Positions 18,905-27,950 of a stretch of 47,825 nt of DNA are shown one piece after another. A model generated the notes under the pieces. It was not told the origin of the DNA. It saw nothing but the letters and a program-made list of their open reading frames with translations, and made no database searches. Numbering within the stretch: the first letter of the stretch is position 1; each line of letters opens with the position of its first letter. Made by a program: the position numbers and the translations under genes. Source of the DNA: an uncultured Marinoscillum sp. (lineage in GTDB: Bacteria; Bacteroidota; Bacteroidia; Cytophagales; Cyclobacteriaceae); contig CACLDR010000009.1 in the NCBI GenBank assembly GCA_902605755.1, forward strand, positions 1-47,825. Reading direction: 5' to 3'.

Positions 18905-20032
18905 ATGAGAACAAATATAATAATAGCTACATTTCTGGTGGCGATGAGGATTAATTGTGGTAATGTATATTGTATCGACAAAGAAGAAAATAATCAGGTG
19001 AAAGAGTGGCTCGTTTACGAAGGAAGAGATGACATGCCTAATATTATTCTCATATCAGGTGATGAGGAGTATAGGTCTGAAGAGGCGTTACCTCAACTGG
19101 CAAAAATATTGTCTTTAAAACATGGATTCAATTGTACCGTATTGTTTGCTCAGGATAAAGGTGAGCCAGGAATTGTAAATCCTAATAATTTGAATAATAT
19201 TCCTGGTTTGGAAATGCTTCAAAATGCTGATATGATGATAATATTTACCAGATTTAGAGCCTTGCCTGACGAACAAATGCAATACATTGATGACTACCTA
19301 AAACTTGGAAAACCGGTTTTGGGTATAAGAACATCGACTCATGCTTTTAACTTTTCTGAAATAGATTTTGATTCGAAATTCGTACACTATGGAAACTTTT
19401 ATGATGAGGATGATGAGTGGAAAGGTGGATTTGGTCGTGCTATACTTGGGGAGAAATGGATTTCTCATCATGGAGAGCATCGTCACCAAAGCACACTAGG
19501 GATTAAAGCATCTGGTGCAGAATCACATCCAATTTGGAATGGGATAAACGAAGGTGATATCTGGGGGCCAACTGATGTGTATGGTGTCAGATTACCTTTG
19601 CCAGGAGATTCTCAACCTATAGTATTGGGACAGGTCATGAATAGAACTGGGGAATATGATAAAAAAGATAGGCTTTATGGCATGAAGATTACAGATTCTG
19701 AGTTAGCAGGTTTGGAAGAGGAAGAAGAGGAGGGTGAAAAAATTGAAATCAACAAGAATGATCCAATGATGCCAATCGCGTGGACCAAAAGTTATCAATT
19801 ACAAAGTGGTAAAAAAGGGAAAGTATTTTGCTCCACGATCGGTGCTTCAACGGATTTATTGTTCACGGGTACTAGGAGACTATTGGTTAATGGTGTTTTT
19901 TGGTGTCTCGAAATGAAAGTACCCCAAAAGGCTAATGTGGATATTATTGATAATTATGATCCCAGTCCTTACGCTTTTCATAAGGAGAAATATTGGCTAA
20001 AGAAAAAACTTACCATAGCTTCATTGGAGTAG
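18905..20032 (+). CDS. ThuA-domain protein (trehalose-utilisation-like)
   Basis: The 375-residue protein carries one ThuA domain, a flavodoxin/glutamine-amidotransferase-like fold. It begins NIILISGDEEYRSEEALPQL (about residue 46), continues with DADMMIIFTRFRALPDEQM-like helices and the conserved PVLGIRTSTHAF, and ends near NGVFWCLEM. ThuA is known from trehalose and sucrose oxidation through 3-keto intermediates, but its exact chemistry is unsettled. The N terminus is hydrophobic (TNIIIATFLVAM) with a charged Arg soon after, so export is uncertain. An acidic loop LEEEEEEGEK near residue 275 is not seen in its two paralogues in this window, both fused to DUF1080. Confidence 0.82.
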   Translation: MRTNIIIATFLVAMRINCGNVYCIDKEENNQVKEWLVYEGRDDMPNIILISGDEEYRSEEALPQLAKILSLKHGFNCTVLFAQDKGEPGIVNPNNLNNIPGLEMLQNADMMIIFTRFRALPDEQMQYIDDYLKLGKPVLGIRTSTHAFNFSEIDFDSKFVHYGNFYDEDDEWKGGFGRAILGEKWISHHGEHRHQSTLGIKASGAESHPIWNGINEGDIWGPTDVYGVRLPLPGDSQPIVLGQVMNRTGEYDKKDRLYGMKITDSELAGLEEEEEEGEKIEINKNDPMMPIAWTKSYQLQSGKKGKVFCSTIGASTDLLFTGTRRLLVNGVFWCLEMKVPQKANVDIIDNYDPSPYAFHKEKYWLKKKLTIASLE

Positions 20033-20355
20033 GTTTTTTTTAAGACAAATCTTTTAGCACTAAACTTTCTTAAAAAGCTGGTAATGCTGAATATTAATTG
20101 TGCAGCGATTATATTTCATTTGATAGAATTATTTTTGTTAGGCAATAAATTTTTTGGTATAGTGCAAAAAAAGGAAATTAAGATTTATAAAGTCATAATT
20201 TGATAACAAAACGCGGAATTTATGTGTTGGCCTTCTTAGATTATTGCCCAAAAAAACTCATTATTGTTACCGGATAAAAATTAATAATTTCCAAAAATAT
20301 ATTTGAAAAAATTATAACAAGTGAAAAATACCTTTTTTAAATTGTTTTTTATTGA
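20033..20355. other. Intergenic region before the tandem CRTAC genes
   Basis: No gene is seen. Two exact TAnnTTTG strings occur (TATTTTTG at 20130-20137 and TATATTTG at 20298-20305), but neither has a TTTG or TTG at 17-23 bases upstream. The second would give a start near 20312 and a leader of about 44 bases, so it is a weak candidate promoter. Confidence 0.3.
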
Positions 20356-22155
20356 ATGAAAACTGTTTCATTAAAGACTGTTTTAGTTATCATGATTTTC
20401 ACTCGGTCATTGGCATTTGGTTATTGCCAAAGTTTTGAAATAGTTCAAGATTTTGAAATTCAAAATGATTTGCGCAGTGTAAACGGTGTATCAGTCGCAG
20501 ATTATGATCTTGATGGAGACCTTGATTTATTTTTAGTCGCTGCAACAATTTTTGATGAAAGTGATCCTTTGACCTGGAGTAGATTAATGCGAAATGATGG
20601 AGAGCAGGGCTATTCTGATGTAACCTTAGCAGCTGAACTTATTAATTATAAAGCCTTGCACCATAAAGGAATGGTGATGGGCTCAAAAATGGGAGCCAGT
20701 TGGGGAGATTATAATAATGATGGCTATCCAGATATTTTTTTAACTAATTTCGGTCTGGATGAATTGTGGCGTAATGATGGGAATGGTAAGTTCATTAATG
20801 TTACGCAGTCCTCAGGAGTACAAGGTTGCCAATTTTGTTATAGTACTACCGGTCTGTGGTGGGATTATGATTTGGATGGAGATCTAGATCTATATGTGTG
20901 CGATTGGATTAGAGAAAATCGATTTTATCGAAATGATGGAGAGGATACTTTCGTTGATATTACCATGCAATTGGGTTTAGGAGATGATAGAAATTCCTTT
21001 TCAGCTCTGCCTTTAGATATTAATTATGATGGCCTTGTCGATTTATATGTTGCAAATGACGCCCAGGAGAATGGATTATATTTAAATAATGGTGATGGAA
21101 CTTTTTCAGATTGGGCACGGCCTTATGGCCTGGATAATGATGGGAATGGAATGGGAATGGATGTGTGTGATTATAATAATGATGGACGTTTTGATATATA
21201 CGTGACGAATATTTTTAGTTTTGAACCGAATGCTTTTTTTGTTAATAATGGAGATGGCGTATTTTCAAATGAGTCGATTTCTTTGGGAATAGATGATACT
21301 GGTTGGGGCTGGGGAGTAAGATTTTTTGATGCCGATCACGATCTCGATGAAGACTTATACGCGGTAAACGGTTATACCTCTGAGATGGCAAAAGATGATC
21401 GTAATACTTTTTTCTTGAATGATGGGGATGGGTTTAAAAATATCTCAGCGGAGCTTGGTGTGGATAACATTAACTACGGTATGGGTCTTGAAGTTTTTGA
21501 TCATGATGGAGATGGAGATTTTGATATGATTGTTGGAAATCGTGATGCACCATCAAGTCTATATAAAAACACCAATATTGAATCTTCAAACATCGCAAAT
21601 AATTGGCTCCAAATAACTCTTGAAGGAACGATCAGTAATCGAAATGCCTTTGGATCAAAAATTAGAATTACCTGTGACGGGGAGGATTACTATCGATATT
21701 ACACAGGAATGAACTTATTTGGACAAAGTATCAAATCCAATCATTTTGGACTTTCCAATCATACTTCTGTCGATCAAGTTGAGGTGACCTGGCCTGATGG
21801 TAGCATTGAAATTTTCACCAATGTTGAAGCTAATCAAGTACTTCACATAAAAGAAAATATCAATAATAAAATCATTAATGAGATTACTGAAAAGACTATT
21901 TCATCGGTAGATATATTTCCAAATCCCTTTACCGATAAGTTGATTGTGGAGTTTAACAAAGTTGACTTCAGTTTTTTTGAATTAAAAATTTTTGATACTT
22001 CGGGTAGAGAGGTATTTAATAAGCCGATTAAAAAGGGTGGAAAAACGAATTTTGAGCTTCATTTTAATGATGATGCTAATTTAAGTCCAGGGGTTTATTT
22101 CTACACATTAATCACCGATAATACCTTTTACTCCGGAAAAATAATCCAAAGATGA
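20356..22155 (+). CDS. Secreted CRTAC1/FG-GAP (VCBS) repeat protein with ASPIC/UnbV and T9SS type A sorting domains
   Basis: The 599-residue protein has a signal peptide (MKTVSLKTVLVIMIFTRSLAFG). FG-GAP/VCBS repeats with Ca-binding DxDxDGDxD loops follow (DYDLDGDLDLFLV, DYNNDGYPDIFLTN, DHDGDGDFDMIVGN), forming a beta-propeller over about residues 30-400. Residues about 420-500 match the ASPIC/UnbV domain (NAFGSKIRITCDG, VTWPDGSIEIF). The last ~80 residues are a Por-type sorting domain (DIFPNPFTDKLIVEF ... SPGVYFYTLI), so it is a type IX secretion cargo. It may serve as a surface binding or adhesion protein; no catalytic site is evident. A tandem paralogue lies 92 bases downstream. Confidence 0.88.
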   Translation: MKTVSLKTVLVIMIFTRSLAFGYCQSFEIVQDFEIQNDLRSVNGVSVADYDLDGDLDLFLVAATIFDESDPLTWSRLMRNDGEQGYSDVTLAAELINYKALHHKGMVMGSKMGASWGDYNNDGYPDIFLTNFGLDELWRNDGNGKFINVTQSSGVQGCQFCYSTTGLWWDYDLDGDLDLYVCDWIRENRFYRNDGEDTFVDITMQLGLGDDRNSFSALPLDINYDGLVDLYVANDAQENGLYLNNGDGTFSDWARPYGLDNDGNGMGMDVCDYNNDGRFDIYVTNIFSFEPNAFFVNNGDGVFSNESISLGIDDTGWGWGVRFFDADHDLDEDLYAVNGYTSEMAKDDRNTFFLNDGDGFKNISAELGVDNINYGMGLEVFDHDGDGDFDMIVGNRDAPSSLYKNTNIESSNIANNWLQITLEGTISNRNAFGSKIRITCDGEDYYRYYTGMNLFGQSIKSNHFGLSNHTSVDQVEVTWPDGSIEIFTNVEANQVLHIKENINNKIINEITEKTISSVDIFPNPFTDKLIVEFNKVDFSFFELKIFDTSGREVFNKPIKKGGKTNFELHFNDDANLSPGVYFYTLITDNTFYSGKIIQR

Positions 22156-22247
22156 TTGATACACAGATTTGGTATTTATGATTATAATCTAACATTTAGA
22201 GAGTATTTTTTTGATCAATTTTAATTAAAGATTTGATTTCGGAATAT

Positions 22248-24041
22248 ATGTATGGACGTTTAAAATTTTTGGTAATTGTTGCCTTTGTATTTTCTTCTAG
22301 GTCTTGGCTTAAATCTCAAAGCTTTGAGCCACATATTGGGTTTGGAGCTGTTAGTGAACTTAGAGATTCAAACGGCGTTTCTGTCGCAGACTACGATCTG
22401 GATGGAGATATGGATATATTCCTTGTTAGTATACATAAATTTCAGCAAGGCAATAGTCAGACCTGGAGTAGATTAATTCGAAACAATGGACAAGGTAAAT
22501 TTGAAGATGTCACAGAAGAATCTAACCTTTTTTTTCAAAATGGAACTTTAAGGAAAGGTTGGATGGGCGACAGAATGGGAGCCAGTTGGGGGGACTATGA
22601 TAATGATGGATATCCCGATTTATTCCTATCAAATGATGGACTAGATGAACTTTGGCACAACGAAGGCAATGGTCAGTTCAAAAATGTTACTTATGGCTCT
22701 GGTACTAATGGTTGTTTGGATTGTTACAGTTCAAATGGTCTTTGGTGGGACTATGATCTTGACGGAGATCTAGATTTATATGTTAGTGATTGGCTTAAAA
22801 AAAATCGTCTGCATAGAAACGAAGGTAATGGTACTTTTGTTGATATGAGTGAGTTTGCCGGGCTTGACGATGAAGGAAATACTTGGGCAGCAATTCCTAT
22901 TGACATCAACAGGGATACTTTTCCTGATCTATACGTTGTGAATGATTTCGGCGAAAGTCGTCTTTTTATTAACAGTGGGAATGGTAAGTTTAGCGATTCA
23001 ACAAGGTACTATAGATTGGATAATTTAGGTGATGGAATGGGTATAGATGTTTGTGATTATAATGGTGATGGCAACTTTGATATTTACGTTACCAATATTT
23101 ATGATCGTTTACCAAATCCTTTTTTTGTTGGCTCAGAGGAGGGCATATTCACAAATAGAGCATCTGAACTGGGAATTGAAAATACTGGTTGGGGCTGGGG
23201 AGCACGGTTCTTTGATGCTGATAATGACCTTGACGAAGATTTGTATGTTGTCAATGGAATGAAAGTTATCAATGGAAGAGGTGACCAAAATGTATTTTTT
23301 GAAAATGAAGATGGAGTATTTAATAATATTTCTCAAAGCTTAGGTGTTAATAGTATCTCAATTGGAAGGGGTCTAGAGGTTTTTGACTATGACAATGATG
23401 GTGATATGGATATGCTGGTAGGCAATAGAGGCACAAATCTTGTGTTATATAAAAATAAGATAATTCAGACAGATGATCGAAATAAGAATTGGATTCAAAT
23501 TGAACTAGAAGGTACAGAAAGTAATAAGAATGCCTTTGGATCAACAGTTGAAATTAATCTTCGTGGTAAACGTTATTATAGGCATTATTCTGGAGCTAAC
23601 TTGTTTGGCCAGAGTATAAAGCCTATTCATTATGGATTGGCTCATCATGATTTTATCGATGAAATATCCGTTACTTGGCCATCAGGTAAAAAGGAATATT
23701 TCCCTTCAGTGTCTGCCAATCAGCTGGTGAAATTAATAGAGGGAGATTCAAAATTATACAGTACCAATTTGCTTTTGGGAATTGATGATTCTAATAAACT
23801 GATTAATATCTATCCTAATCCATTCGAAAATCAAATCACTTGCAACTTCAGTGAAAAGATCTCTGAAACACTAAATTTTAGTATATTGAATACATTGGGG
23901 CAAATTGTTTATGACCAAATTTTACAAAAAACCCATTCTGCTACTTTAGATTTATCAAATATCAACCTCAGGTCAGGTCTTTATTATTATCAATTTAAAA
24001 GTGGAAAAAATACGATTACAGGTAAGCTATTAAAAAGATGA
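22248..24041 (+). CDS. Second CRTAC1/FG-GAP repeat protein with ASPIC/UnbV and T9SS type A sorting domains
   Basis: This is a clear paralogue of the preceding gene with the same order: signal peptide, FG-GAP propeller (DYDLDGDMDIFLV, DYDNDGYPDLFLSN, DYDNDGDMDMLVGN), ASPIC/UnbV (NAFGSTVEINLRG, VTWPSGKKEYF) and sorting domain (INIYPNPFENQITCNF ... SGLYYYQF). The track begins at TTG 22233, but ATG 22248 gives a cleaner signal peptide (MYGRLKFLVIVAFVFSS). Large blocks such as NNFGLDELWxNxGNG and TGWGWGxRFFDAD-type strings are shared with the upstream copy, which points to duplication. Its stop overlaps the next start (ATGA), so the LamG gene is translationally coupled. Confidence 0.87.
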   Translation: MYGRLKFLVIVAFVFSSRSWLKSQSFEPHIGFGAVSELRDSNGVSVADYDLDGDMDIFLVSIHKFQQGNSQTWSRLIRNNGQGKFEDVTEESNLFFQNGTLRKGWMGDRMGASWGDYDNDGYPDLFLSNDGLDELWHNEGNGQFKNVTYGSGTNGCLDCYSSNGLWWDYDLDGDLDLYVSDWLKKNRLHRNEGNGTFVDMSEFAGLDDEGNTWAAIPIDINRDTFPDLYVVNDFGESRLFINSGNGKFSDSTRYYRLDNLGDGMGIDVCDYNGDGNFDIYVTNIYDRLPNPFFVGSEEGIFTNRASELGIENTGWGWGARFFDADNDLDEDLYVVNGMKVINGRGDQNVFFENEDGVFNNISQSLGVNSISIGRGLEVFDYDNDGDMDMLVGNRGTNLVLYKNKIIQTDDRNKNWIQIELEGTESNKNAFGSTVEINLRGKRYYRHYSGANLFGQSIKPIHYGLAHHDFIDEISVTWPSGKKEYFPSVSANQLVKLIEGDSKLYSTNLLLGIDDSNKLINIYPNPFENQITCNFSEKISETLNFSILNTLGQIVYDQILQKTHSATLDLSNINLRSGLYYYQFKSGKNTITGKLLKR

Positions 24042-26779
24042 GAAGAATTTCATCTGTCATTATTATTTTGTTTATTTTTCAACATTGTCTGGCTGAAAAA
24101 ACATATGATTCTGGTTTTTATGCCTATTATACTAAGGTCAATTACGGTGAACCTTGGGAAAGACATTCCTTAACGTCAAAATATGCAGATTTAATTATTA
24201 AATTGCCTGAGGGGCATATTATATTTCATAGATCATCAAGTTATCTTCCAAAATGGGTAACAAAAGCTGGAAAATGGGATTTCGATGAGATAGTTGAGCG
24301 TAATGGTGATGGATCAGATATTCGGCCAGATAAAAATAATATTTATTCTTACGTGCGATTAATTGAAAATAATTCCGACTCCATCGTCGTTCATTGGCGC
24401 TACTTTCCTCAATTTACACTTGGTAGTCATTCTTTGCCAACTGGTGGTAATGTTGATTTTGACGGAGTAGTTCATGAATATTTCATCTTTTTTCCTGATG
24501 GAAAGGTGAGGCGAATTATACGCGAAGGCACAAAAAAACTAAAGGATTGGCAAGATCCTGCCAATAGAACAGTTCAGCATATCAACCTAAGGAAAAATGG
24601 TATTAATGTAATTCAATCCTCATCGGCACGTTTGAGTAAAATGGCAGAAGAAAAAATAAAAGGTACTTTAATCAACCGAATTGAAAGGGACATTAAGCCA
24701 ACTTATTCCTGGCATTTTGATGAGGGCTTGGAGCAGCGCGTATATGAAGAAGTTGATATTACTTATGAAGAAGTATCAAAATATCTTAGTCGAATAAGTG
24801 GGCCAAAAACTATTTGGAAAGCGGGGGTTTCGGGATCAGCTTTGGCTTTTGATGGATATAATTCAAAGGTACAAGGGCCTAATATCAAATTACCTAAGTT
24901 TGGAGATGATGGTGGATTTTCTGTCGAGGCATGGGTCGCTCCTGGTGCTTATTCTATTTGTAAATGGACAGCTATCGCCCATCAGTCTCAGTGGGAAGCA
25001 GATGTTCGTGAGAATATTTTTCAACAGAGAAACTGGGGTAAAATGCAACTAGGAGAGAGGTTGAAAAAGGGCTATTTTCTGGGTATTGATGAATTTGGAC
25101 GTCCAACTGTTATCATTGCGATCAATAATAGTCCAATAATTGTAACATCGCCTGAAGCAATTCCACTTAATAAGTGGTCTCATGTAGCTTTTACATATGT
25201 GAATGAGGGAATGCTCTACTTATATGTGAATGGTAAACTTATAGATTTTGTGAATTTTTCTGGTCAGATAACGCCTGCTGATGATAATAATTTTGTAATT
25301 GGGAAAAATGATGAATCAATCGGTTATGTATCACAACATGTGGTCAGGACTTACTCTACATTTCCTTCACACTTAGGGTTTGAGGGACTAATAGATGAAG
25401 TAAATTTATATTTAGAACCGCTATGGCATAAGAGTATGCAGTTATTATACAATGCATCTAAACCAGAAGAACTTGATGCAGATGTACAATCTAGAATTCT
25501 TCCAGGTGCAGTGGGAAAGGCATTAAAGTTTGGAGCCAGTTATACTTATTTAAAGTATCACGAGCTATGGGATAATATGTGGCGAGAACCTGAGCATCCA
25601 GATATAGTTGTAAAATTTGATCTTATGCCAACTAGTGTAGTGTTTTGGCGAGGTTCGAGAAGTCCGGGATGGGTTACCGAGAATAATAAATGGATATCTG
25701 ATCAGAGTACAGAATTGACTGATTGGCATTGGGACGATAAAAGTGAGGGTGCCGAAAGTTGCAGTGAGCACATGTCCGATTACCAAGGTCGCCACTCACA
25801 TGTAAGAATTATTGAGAATACAGATGCTCGGGTGGTTATACACTGGAGATATGCATCAGTAGATGTACTGTATAAGCATCCAAATACTTGTCGGAATCCA
25901 GAAGATTGGGGTGTTTGGACAGATGAGTATCTCACTATTTATCCTGATGGGGTAGGAGTCCGACTTGTTGATATGCATGATGGTCAAGACTTTTATCATA
26001 CAGCTGAGGGTAGTGAAATTGGTTTCCACGACACGCAATTTTTCTCAGAGGCTGGCACAAAACCTGAAGACAATATTAATCTACAGTCTTTGACTATTGT
26101 TTCATCTAAAAATAAGATAACTGAGCTTGATTGGAGCCAATCTCATCCAGAAGGTACATTTGACGCTCAGGCTATATGGATAAATCTTAAATCTGATTAT
26201 AAGATCTTTGAAATATTTCCTCTTAATTCGAATATCTCCGTTTGGGCTGGTGAGGAAAAAACTTCTTATTCAAAATATTCTGCATGGAATCATTATCCAG
26301 TAACACAGGCGCCATGCGACGGTAGATTTAGTATGGTTTCTGATCGCGTGACTCATTCTGCATTGGGTGCGGTCGACAATCTCAAAGGGAAAAAGTTACT
26401 TTATGGCTTTACTAATAAGGACGCTAAATCATTAATACCTTTGGCCAGATCTTGGAATGTTGCTCCTAATATTGTCAAGTTAAAAGGAGGGGAATCCTCT
26501 GGATATGACAAAGGTCAAAGGGCTTATCAAATAGCTGCAAAATACGACAAATTATCATTTATTTTGGATGCCTCAAAAAATTCCCCAATTGTAAATCCGT
26601 CTTTTGTACTTGCTGGCTGGGATAGTAAAGCGAAAGTGAAAGTAGATGGTGCATATATAGGCTCTGATAAAAAAATAAGACAAGGACTTGTACGCGATAC
26701 CAATGGAGAACTACAATTGGTGGTTTGGATGGAGTTGACCTCTGAACAACCTGTGGAAATCAGTTTCGATAAAAAGTAA
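24038..26779 (+). CDS. Exported LamG-domain protein with a duplicated flanking domain
   Basis: The 913-residue protein starts with a hydrophobic signal (SSVIIILFIFQHCLAE). A LamG/concanavalin-A-like jelly roll occupies about residues 265-465 (GSALAFDGYNSKVQG, GFSVEAWVAPGAY, KWSHVAFTYVNEGMLYLYVNG, GFEGLIDEVNLYLEP). It is flanked by two copies of an unknown beta-rich domain: residues about 48-175 and about 520-680 share KWVT/GWVT, VRLIENN/VRIIENT, VVHWRY/VIHWRY and EYFIFFPDGK/EYLTIYPDGV. A Trp-rich C-terminal part follows. I recognise no catalytic signature, though such architectures occur in secreted glycan-degrading enzymes. The start overlaps the upstream stop and the next gene follows directly. 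Confidence 0.7.
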   Translation: MRRISSVIIILFIFQHCLAEKTYDSGFYAYYTKVNYGEPWERHSLTSKYADLIIKLPEGHIIFHRSSSYLPKWVTKAGKWDFDEIVERNGDGSDIRPDKNNIYSYVRLIENNSDSIVVHWRYFPQFTLGSHSLPTGGNVDFDGVVHEYFIFFPDGKVRRIIREGTKKLKDWQDPANRTVQHINLRKNGINVIQSSSARLSKMAEEKIKGTLINRIERDIKPTYSWHFDEGLEQRVYEEVDITYEEVSKYLSRISGPKTIWKAGVSGSALAFDGYNSKVQGPNIKLPKFGDDGGFSVEAWVAPGAYSICKWTAIAHQSQWEADVRENIFQQRNWGKMQLGERLKKGYFLGIDEFGRPTVIIAINNSPIIVTSPEAIPLNKWSHVAFTYVNEGMLYLYVNGKLIDFVNFSGQITPADDNNFVIGKNDESIGYVSQHVVRTYSTFPSHLGFEGLIDEVNLYLEPLWHKSMQLLYNASKPEELDADVQSRILPGAVGKALKFGASYTYLKYHELWDNMWREPEHPDIVVKFDLMPTSVVFWRGSRSPGWVTENNKWISDQSTELTDWHWDDKSEGAESCSEHMSDYQGRHSHVRIIENTDARVVIHWRYASVDVLYKHPNTCRNPEDWGVWTDEYLTIYPDGVGVRLVDMHDGQDFYHTAEGSEIGFHDTQFFSEAGTKPEDNINLQSLTIVSSKNKITELDWSQSHPEGTFDAQAIWINLKSDYKIFEIFPLNSNISVWAGEEKTSYSKYSAWNHYPVTQAPCDGRFSMVSDRVTHSALGAVDNLKGKKLLYGFTNKDAKSLIPLARSWNVAPNIVKLKGGESSGYDKGQRAYQIAAKYDKLSFILDASKNSPIVNPSFVLAGWDSKAKVKVDGAYIGSDKKIRQGLVRDTNGELQLVVWMELTSEQPVEISFDKK

Positions 26780-26818
26780 TATATGAGCAGTGACCAAATA
26801 ACAAATCAATTAAAGATT

Positions 26819-27874
26819 ATGAAAATAGCTGTGACATTTGCTCTCATCATTGTCTTTTCGCTGGCGTTTGTGCTGGAGTTAAAAGGGCAAGAGGACAGAA
26901 AGGAATCGGTTTCGTCTTCCCTGGTGGGCCATACTCTGACTATAGAAGATGATGGAGAAGAATTTACATTGATTTTTAAAAAAAATAATGAGGTGTTTAT
27001 TTCTGGTTCTGAATTTGGTAATGGGGTAGAAGCAATCTACGAACAAGAAGATGATGAAGTGATTCTTCAAATTGGGGATGAGGAGATTTTACTCATATAT
27101 GATGGCGAGCGCCTTGAATTTGATGAAGAAGAGTACTACCCGGAAGGATATGGCATTTCTTCGGTGGGTATCGATGCTTACCAGGCGCGCTTATTCATAA
27201 GCTCACGGGGTGATACAATACGGTATAGATTATTTATTCCAAATGATTATGATGAAGATGGGCTATATCCCCTTGTACTCTTTCATCACGGAGCTGGAGG
27301 TATTGGTAATGACAATATTCGGAATTTAGAAGGGCCAGTTCCGCGTGAATGGGCCGGTCCGGAGAGGCAGGCTGACAACCCATGCATCATTGTTGCACCA
27401 CAAATACCACCCAACCAGAAAAGAGCTTTAAGCGGACGCCCCAGGACAGATATTATGAGAGATAATATTCAGACTATCCACGAAATACTTGATGCACTGG
27501 AAGAAGAATACGCTATCGATAAAAACCGTGAATATGTAACGGGGTTATCCATGGGCGGCGAATGCACCTGGATGTCTATGATAGAGCGGCCTGATCGCTT
27601 TGCTGCTGCTGCACCTATTTGTGGTGGTGACTGGATAATTGGCATGAGCGCTGAAGAGCGAGGTAAAAAATTTGCGCAGCTTCCAATGTGGATTTTCCAC
27701 GGTGAAGCTGACGACGTAGTCTCTGTAGATGTTTCAAGGGAGGCTGTCAAAGCGCTGAAATCCGCAGGTGGCAATCCAAGATATACTGAATACCCTGGTG
27801 TAGGACATGATAGCTGGACAAGGGCTTATAGAGAAACAGAATTTATTGAATGGCTGTTTGCACAATCCCGCTAG
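26819..27874 (+). CDS. Exported alpha/beta hydrolase (carboxylesterase/dienelactone-hydrolase-like)
   Basis: The track starts at ATG 26783, but ATG 26819 gives a proper signal peptide (MKIAVTFALIIVFSLAFVLELKG), so it is preferred. After a short acidic beta domain (about 25-115), a serine esterase follows: oxyanion LFHHGAGGIG, nucleophile elbow GLSMGGECTW, acid in GEADDVVSVD and base in GVGHDSW. This is the prolyl-oligopeptidase/PHB-depolymerase-like secreted esterase type, probably removing acyl groups from glycans. The catalytic part is visibly richer in G+C than most of the locus (three 60-base lines counted at 52-57 percent, against 38 percent in a sampled LamG-gene line), suggesting separate origin. 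Confidence 0.75.
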   Translation: MKIAVTFALIIVFSLAFVLELKGQEDRKESVSSSLVGHTLTIEDDGEEFTLIFKKNNEVFISGSEFGNGVEAIYEQEDDEVILQIGDEEILLIYDGERLEFDEEEYYPEGYGISSVGIDAYQARLFISSRGDTIRYRLFIPNDYDEDGLYPLVLFHHGAGGIGNDNIRNLEGPVPREWAGPERQADNPCIIVAPQIPPNQKRALSGRPRTDIMRDNIQTIHEILDALEEEYAIDKNREYVTGLSMGGECTWMSMIERPDRFAAAAPICGGDWIIGMSAEERGKKFAQLPMWIFHGEADDVVSVDVSREAVKALKSAGGNPRYTEYPGVGHDSWTRAYRETEFIEWLFAQSR

Positions 27875-27950
27875 AATAGACTGCGAAATGGGTGTTTGGC
27901 AAAAAAATGCTGATTAAATGAAATATTAATTTTTTGAACAGAGGGATAGC

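Noticed and set aside
20130-20137. TATTTTTG as a -7 promoter box
   Set aside because: No TTTG or TTG at 17-23 bases upstream; single TAnnTTTG matches are expected by chance in AT-rich DNA.
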